This document shows positions 32,685 through 36,248 of a stretch of DNA of 36,248 nucleotides, piece by piece. The notes below the pieces were generated by a model, which was not told the origin of the DNA, ran no database searches, and was given only the letters and a program-made list of their open reading frames with translations. The DNA is from an uncultured Lachnospiraceae bacterium (GTDB lineage: Bacteria; Bacillota; Clostridia; Lachnospirales; Lachnospiraceae). The position numbers were made by a program, and so were the translations under genes. Location of the stretch: assembly GCA_945787565.1 (NCBI GenBank), contig CALZIE010000008.1, positions 1-36,248 on the forward strand. The letters are read 5' to 3'. Each line of letters starts with the position of its first letter. The stretch's first letter is position 1.

Positions 32685-33704
32685 ATGAGAGGATGGCATC
32701 TAGGCAAAAAACTGTGTTTCATTGGACTAATCATTGCAGCAGGGCTGACAGGTTGCAGTAATCAGGCTGGTGAAAATGGTAGTCATATCTATACAGAAAA
32801 GAATATGAATCATTTTGTAAGTGAGAAGAAAGCAATTAAGGATATCTCATCGGTAAACATTAACTGCAGCTATGCAGATATTGAAGTAATCGCATCGGAT
32901 GGATTTTACTTAGAATATGACTTTTACTATGTGACGGAAGAACCGGAGCTTACCATCGAGGATGGAGCGCTTCATTTTGATGATACAGGAATGAATCAGG
33001 GGAGCTACTCTATTTCTCAAAAGGAATCAAATTATATTAAGCTTTATATTCCGACAAGCGTAAAGTTTGATGAACTTAATCTGTATACTTCTTCAGGTGA
33101 TATATCAGCGGGAAGTTTTATGGCGAATGCGATGACAATTGAGAATAGTTATGGAGATGTGATTCTAACCCATGCGATGATAAAGGATGGGACAATCAAG
33201 CTGTCAAGTGGCATTCTTAAGGTAGAAGACGTTGGGGCAGAGAACCTTAGGTTAGAGAATAGTTACGGAGACATCAATGTTGCGAATCTAAATCAGGGAG
33301 ACTATACGATGAAGGCGGACCATACAAGTTTTACGGTGGATATGTCAAGTGGAACGTTAAATGCATCGAAACTTTCTTTTGATACGCTACAGTGCACAAA
33401 TGCCTATGGAGATGTGACATTAAGTACAGTATATGCAGGGAAAATAGAAGGAACACTCAATAGCGGGGATTTGATTATGAATGATATCATTGCAGATTCG
33501 TTGACGATGGATAACAGCTATGGCGATGTGACGTTACTTATGAGTGCAGAAGAAAAGGATTATAACTTAAATATTCATTCTGCTTTTGGAACAATTACAA
33601 TTGGAAGTAAGAAGTATGAGGGAAATGTAAAAGTCGATCATGAGGCAGGCAAAGATATTGAATTAACGGCTTCAAGCGGGGATATTTCTATTAATTTTAA
33701 ATAA
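32685..33704 (+). CDS. DUF4097-type beta-repeat lipoprotein
   Basis: A 339-residue surface lipoprotein. The signal ends GLTGC with the lipid Cys at 24. The mature part alternates two short motifs: SSGD/SSG-type turns (SSGDISAGS, SSGILKVED, SSGTLNASK, NSGDLIMND, SSGDISINF) and NSYGD-type turns (ENSYGDVIL, ENSYGDINV, TNAYGDVTL, DNSYGDVTL). This regular ~20-residue alternation predicts a right-handed beta-solenoid of the kind seen in DUF4097/DUF2807 proteins. Such proteins often sit with envelope-stress regulators; their molecular role is unsettled. GGGGGC lies upstream of ATG. Adjacent genes are also envelope-related. Confidence 0.87.
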   Translation: MRGWHLGKKLCFIGLIIAAGLTGCSNQAGENGSHIYTEKNMNHFVSEKKAIKDISSVNINCSYADIEVIASDGFYLEYDFYYVTEEPELTIEDGALHFDDTGMNQGSYSISQKESNYIKLYIPTSVKFDELNLYTSSGDISAGSFMANAMTIENSYGDVILTHAMIKDGTIKLSSGILKVEDVGAENLRLENSYGDINVANLNQGDYTMKADHTSFTVDMSSGTLNASKLSFDTLQCTNAYGDVTLSTVYAGKIEGTLNSGDLIMNDIIADSLTMDNSYGDVTLLMSAEEKDYNLNIHSAFGTITIGSKKYEGNVKVDHEAGKDIELTASSGDISINFK

Positions 33705-33721
33705 TAAATATAATTAAAAGG

Positions 33722-33783
33722 TTGCCAGTTGATGGATGGTATATTTAGTGATACACTAAAAAGTACTTGAAGTTGACTGGCAA
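33722..33783 (+). other. Nested hairpin between the DUF4097-like and DUF3810-like genes
   Basis: An outer stem, TTGCCAGTTGA with TTGACTGGCAA (G-U pairs), encloses an inner perfect hairpin TTTAGTG-ATA-CACTAAA. No T-run follows. It may be transcript structure, or operator DNA, since TTGATG (33729) and TACACT (33752) are 17 bases apart and could be a promoter. Confidence 0.4.
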
Positions 33784-33808
33784 TTCTTATGTATAAGGAG
33801 AGGGACAT

Positions 33809-34921
33809 ATGAAACATTGGTATCGGTTAAAACGTTGTTTCTGGCTGTTATTGTTTCCGTTATCGGCACTTTGTCTATGGCTTGCAAAGGGAAATGTAGA
33901 GGTTGCGGAAACGGTTTTTGCAAGAGGGATTTATCCGGTTTATTCCCGTGTCATTGCTTTTGTAACTGGAATAGTTCCATTTTCGATTATGGAAGTCGCA
34001 GTGATTTTACTTCCTATGGCTGCAATCTTTTTTTTGGTCAGGTGGATCAGAAATCTGATTATCAGAAAAGACGGACGGAAAGACAGAGCAGAGAAAGGAA
34101 TCTTAAATATTGCATGTGTGGCAGCAGTCGTATTCTTTATGTATACGATTGGGTGCGGGGTGAATTATTATAGACATTCGTTTGCTTATTATAGCGGGCT
34201 TGTTATTGAGCCATCTACGAAGGAAGAGCTGTACGGGCTATGTGTGGAACTAGCGAATCAGGCATCGGAATTAAGGAGTGAAATTGCAACTACAGACGAG
34301 GAAGGGGTCTATCAAATGAGTTTCTCGATAGGCACGTTAAGAGAGAAGACAAAGGAGGCAATGGAGAACCTCGGAAAAGACTATGAGGTGCTTTCAGCTT
34401 CTTACCCGGCTGCAAAGCCGATGTATCTGTTCTCCAATATCATGTCTAGGATGGAGCTGACTGGAATCTATATTCCATTTACCATGGAGGCTAATGTAAA
34501 TATTGCAATTCCAGACTATTCAATCGCGGCGACCATGTGTCATGAGTTATCTCATCTGCGTGGATTTATGCGCGAAGATGAGGCGAATTATATTGCTTAT
34601 CTTGCCTGTATGGCATCGGATGATTTAGAGATTCAGTATAGCGGTGTAATGGAAGCACTGATTCATACCGGAAATGCCCTTTATGAAAAAGACCCGGCAC
34701 TGTATATGGAATTAAGGGAACATTACAGTGAAGGGGTACTCTTAGATTTAAGAGCAAATAATGAATACTGGAAGCAGTATGAGAATACAGCAATCAGCAA
34801 TGCTGCCAACAAGATCAATGATACGTATCTAAAGACGAATAATCAGGAAGATGGAGTCCAGAGCTATGGACGCATGGTTGACCTTTTGTTAGCGGCTTAT
34901 AGAAAACAGAATGCGGATTAA
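33809..34921 (+). CDS. DUF3810-type membrane protein with zinc-peptidase motif
   Basis: A 370-residue protein with three N-terminal hydrophobic segments (~11-26, 58-78, 98-115) followed by a large outer domain. That domain has H245-E-L-S-H249 and, 9 residues later, E258 in EDEANYIAYL. The HExxH...E arrangement is that of gluzincin metallopeptidases and matches the DUF3810 family, whose activity is not established to my knowledge. The segment SNIMSRMELTGIYIPFTMEANVN before the motif is also typical of the family. AAGGAGAGGG precedes ATG. It has no obvious partner; the flanking genes are a surface lipoprotein and a cell-wall hydrolase. Confidence 0.85.
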   Translation: MKHWYRLKRCFWLLLFPLSALCLWLAKGNVEVAETVFARGIYPVYSRVIAFVTGIVPFSIMEVAVILLPMAAIFFLVRWIRNLIIRKDGRKDRAEKGILNIACVAAVVFFMYTIGCGVNYYRHSFAYYSGLVIEPSTKEELYGLCVELANQASELRSEIATTDEEGVYQMSFSIGTLREKTKEAMENLGKDYEVLSASYPAAKPMYLFSNIMSRMELTGIYIPFTMEANVNIAIPDYSIAATMCHELSHLRGFMREDEANYIAYLACMASDDLEIQYSGVMEALIHTGNALYEKDPALYMELREHYSEGVLLDLRANNEYWKQYENTAISNAANKINDTYLKTNNQEDGVQSYGRMVDLLLAAYRKQNAD

Positions 34922-34983
34922 AAAAAATAGAGGATATGAAACGAAAAATATACACTTTTTTCGTTCCATATCCTCTATTTTTT
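34922..34983 (+). terminator. Long bidirectional terminator after the DUF3810-like gene
   Basis: A ~27-bp stem (AAAAAATAGAGGATATG... with ...CATATCCTCTATTTTTT) has one A-C mismatch and a TATACAC loop. It starts immediately after the stop codon. Confidence 0.88.
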
Positions 34984-34990
34984 AGAAAAC

Positions 34991-35018
34991 TTGACAAATT
35001 ACAGAACTATGATATAAT
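34991..35018 (+). promoter_or_regulatory. Promoter of the SleB-type hydrolase gene
   Basis: Perfect TTGACA and perfect TATAAT with a 16-base spacer. A direct repeat (ATGTTAcatggATGTTA, ~35029-35045) follows near the start of transcription. Confidence 0.75.
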
Positions 35019-35085
35019 TATTACATAAATGTTACATGGATGTTAAAAAAATTAAGAACATGTGACACTAAAAGGAGATTATGTT

Positions 35086-35655
35086 ATGAAAACGAAAAAG
35101 TTAATAATGCTCGTGTTAACTGCGATTATTTTCACAATAAGCACAACAAATGTTAACGTATTCGCAGCCAATAATACGACAACATCTGCGAAAGCAGCGT
35201 CTTATACAAATTATGAAGTAAAACTACTAGCTTCTTTGGTATACTGTGAAGCTGGTTATGAATGTTATGAAGGAAAACTAGCAGTTGCTAATACTGTAAT
35301 CAATCGTGTAAAGAGTGATGTTTACGATCATGTTACATCCATAAAAGAAGCGGTATACGATTTAAAAAGATGGGGACGTCAATATAGTCCTGCTTATGTA
35401 AAGAAAGCGGATGGAACTTACACAACAAAAGGTTCTTTATTAGAAAGTGCAATGAACTTATATTCTTCTAGCACAATGAACAATACACAGAAGAAGGCGA
35501 TGGCGGAATGTAAGAAAGCCGCAATTGCAGCATTAGAAGGTGAGAATAACGTAAAGGATGCAGTAGCATTTTCCTCTTCTGTAACAACGATGAAAAAGAA
35601 GTTAGCAAGCCAGAATAAATATTATAAGGTGATTGAAAATCATATCTTTTACTAA
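35086..35655 (+). CDS. Secreted SleB/CwlJ-type cell-wall hydrolase
   Basis: A 189-residue protein: signal peptide MKTKKLIMLVLTAIIFTIST...VFA, with cleavage near residue 27-28, then a short Thr/Ala linker and a Hydrolase_2 (SleB-like) domain. The signature is LLASLVYCEAGYECYEGKLAVANTVINRVKS, with the Glu of EAGYECYEG as probable catalytic acid, and AAIAALEGENNVKDAVAFSS near the end. The family cleaves peptidoglycan, often spore cortex muramic-lactam glycan. Start ATG 35086 is chosen for AAAGGAG 8 bases upstream; the frame extends to 35062 without a ribosome site. Whether it acts in germination or vegetative wall turnover is unclear: it has a sigma-A-type promoter and no peptidoglycan-binding repeat. 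Confidence 0.9.
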   Translation: MKTKKLIMLVLTAIIFTISTTNVNVFAANNTTTSAKAASYTNYEVKLLASLVYCEAGYECYEGKLAVANTVINRVKSDVYDHVTSIKEAVYDLKRWGRQYSPAYVKKADGTYTTKGSLLESAMNLYSSSTMNNTQKKAMAECKKAAIAALEGENNVKDAVAFSSSVTTMKKKLASQNKYYKVIENHIFY

Positions 35656-35709
35656 AAATGTTAGAAAACAAGCATACTACCCCGTAGATGCTTGTTTTCT
35701 AACATTTTT
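35654..35709 (+). terminator. Perfect 22-bp terminator after the hydrolase gene
   Basis: 35654-35675 pairs perfectly with 35688-35709, and CTAC/GTAG extends the stem inside past one bulged A. The arms begin AAAAA and end TTTTT; the left arm overlaps the stop codon. Confidence 0.9.
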
Positions 35710-35735
35710 GCTTTTCTATTAGCAAGAAATATGAT
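35708..35735 (+). promoter_or_regulatory. Candidate promoter of glnS
   Basis: TTGCTT and TATGAT are 16 bases apart, overlapping the preceding terminator. Transcription would start near 35742, giving a ~125-base leader. Confidence 0.45.
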
Positions 35736-35741
35736 ATTATA

Positions 35742-35850
35742 ACAAATATCAATACGTTTGCAGATGGTGCAGGCGTGGGTTTCGCAGGTGAAGCTTTGTT
35801 AGGACAGATCAAGAAACAGGCGGGACTTTTTTTGTTTAGGAAACAAGAAC
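35742..35850 (+). promoter_or_regulatory. glnS leader, unidentified, attenuator-like
   Basis: A G-rich stretch (GGTGCAGGCGTGGGTTTCGCAGG) is followed by AAACAGGCGGGAC and seven T. GGGTTTC can pair with GAAAC; GCTTTGTT can pair imperfectly with AACAGGC. There is no T-box core, and no riboswitch class that I recognise. An open frame without ATG also runs through it. Regulation of glnS is inference. Confidence 0.35.
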
Positions 35851-35866
35851 AAGCAGGAGGAACATC

Positions 35867-36248
35867 ATGAGCACAGATGTTAATACAAATATGGAAATGA
35901 ATGAAGAAGAAAAAGTAGTTTCAAAAAACTTCATTGAACAGATTATTGATAAGGATATCGCAGAAGGACACTGTAAAAAAGTCATCACAAGATTTCCACC
36001 AGAACCAAACGGCTATCTGCATATCGGACATGCGAAGTCTATTTTATTAAACTATGGCCTTGCAAAGAAATATAACGGACAGTTCAATCTTCGTTTTGAT
36101 GATACTAACCCAACCAAGGAAAAGACAGAATATGTACATTCCATTATGGAAGACGTAAAGTGGATTGGCGGAGATTTTGAAGACAGATGTTTCTTTGCAT
36201 CTGATTATTTTGAAGAGATGTATGAAGCAGCAGTTAAGTTAATCAAAA
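35867..36248 (+). CDS. glnS: Glutaminyl-tRNA synthetase (3' end outside window)
   Basis: The first ~127 residues of a class I synthetase: [46 protein letters not shown], where HIGH is the class I motif and RFPPEPNG distinguishes GlnRS/Glu[30 protein letters not shown] is specific to the GlnRS-type. AGGAGG lies 6 bases before ATG. The N-terminus ([18 protein letters not shown]) is a short extra leader before the core. In many Firmicutes Gln-tRNA is made by the Glu-tRNA amidotransferase instead, so a glnS gene is typical of some Clostridia. The rest runs off the window. Confidence 0.93.
   Translation, partial: MSTDVNTNMEMNEEEKVVSKNFIEQIIDKDIAEGHCKKVITRFPPEPNGYLHIGHAKSILLNYGLAKKYNGQFNLRFDDTNPTKEKTEYVHSIMEDVKWIGGDFEDRCFFASDYFEEMYEAAVKLIK

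Noticed and set aside
33817..34173. 118-codon + strand frame inside the DUF3810-like gene
   Set aside because: Overlaps the real gene in another frame; lacks a ribosome site and reads as a Cys/Gly-rich shadow.

Overview
The window reads as chromosome of a low-GC, spore-forming, obligately anaerobic-type Firmicute, most likely a Lachnospiraceae-like Clostridium relative. This rests on the gene content (a SpoVAF/GerA-type germination protein, sigma-H, a SleB-type cortex/cell-wall hydrolase, glutaminyl-tRNA synthetase, T-box leaders), strong AGGAGG ribosome sites and consensus TTGACA/TATAAT promoters. The species call is inference.

Layout. (1) 1-1307: 3' part of a SpoVAF-like spore membrane protein. 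(2) 1394-8968: a nucleoside uptake and salvage block, deoD, deoC, cdd, a BMP-family nucleoside-binding lipoprotein, then the nupA ATPase and nupB/nupC permeases. Terminators inside the block (after deoC and after the lipoprotein) probably set transcript ratios. (3) 9374-10939: a solitary transglutaminase-fold protein with its own promoter. (4) 11039-16145: a Trp-specifying T-box leader before a trpXYZ-type ABC importer, then a Tyr-specifying T-box before tyrS. (5) 16165-16440: a tRNA-Val/tRNA-Met operon. (6) 16693-21967: ispF, then a Cys-specifying T-box before cysE-cysS-mrnC, then rlmB and sigH, an order close to that of Bacillus subtilis but without gltX and yacP/rae1. (7) 22027-24340: tRNA-Thr, a methyl-accepting chemotaxis protein that has lost its first membrane helix and part of its Cache domain, and a 50-residue zinc-ribbon protein. 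(8) 24371-32487: an unusually long hairpin, a LysR regulator divergent from a heterodimeric ABC exporter, a MarR regulator with a MacB-like ABC protein, and a 48-residue ORF. (9) 32685-36248: a DUF4097-type lipoprotein, a DUF3810 membrane protein with a HELSH zinc-peptidase motif, a SleB-type hydrolase, and the start of glnS behind an unidentified leader.

Working together: the first block imports nucleosides and splits them (phosphorolysis, deoxyribose-phosphate aldol cleavage, cytidine deamination). The middle holds three T-box-controlled units for Trp import, Tyr-tRNA charging and Cys synthesis/charging. The right part is dominated by export and cell-envelope functions.

I found no CRISPR array, insertion sequence, prophage or obvious new multi-gene defence system. 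The least explained items are RNA-level: the 110-nt hairpin at 24371-24480, whose mismatches are almost all G-U pairs on one strand; the glnS leader; the orphan terminator-like element at 16495-16546; and an 11-unit heptanucleotide array inside the trp transporter operon. All assignments are by reading; no database search was possible.
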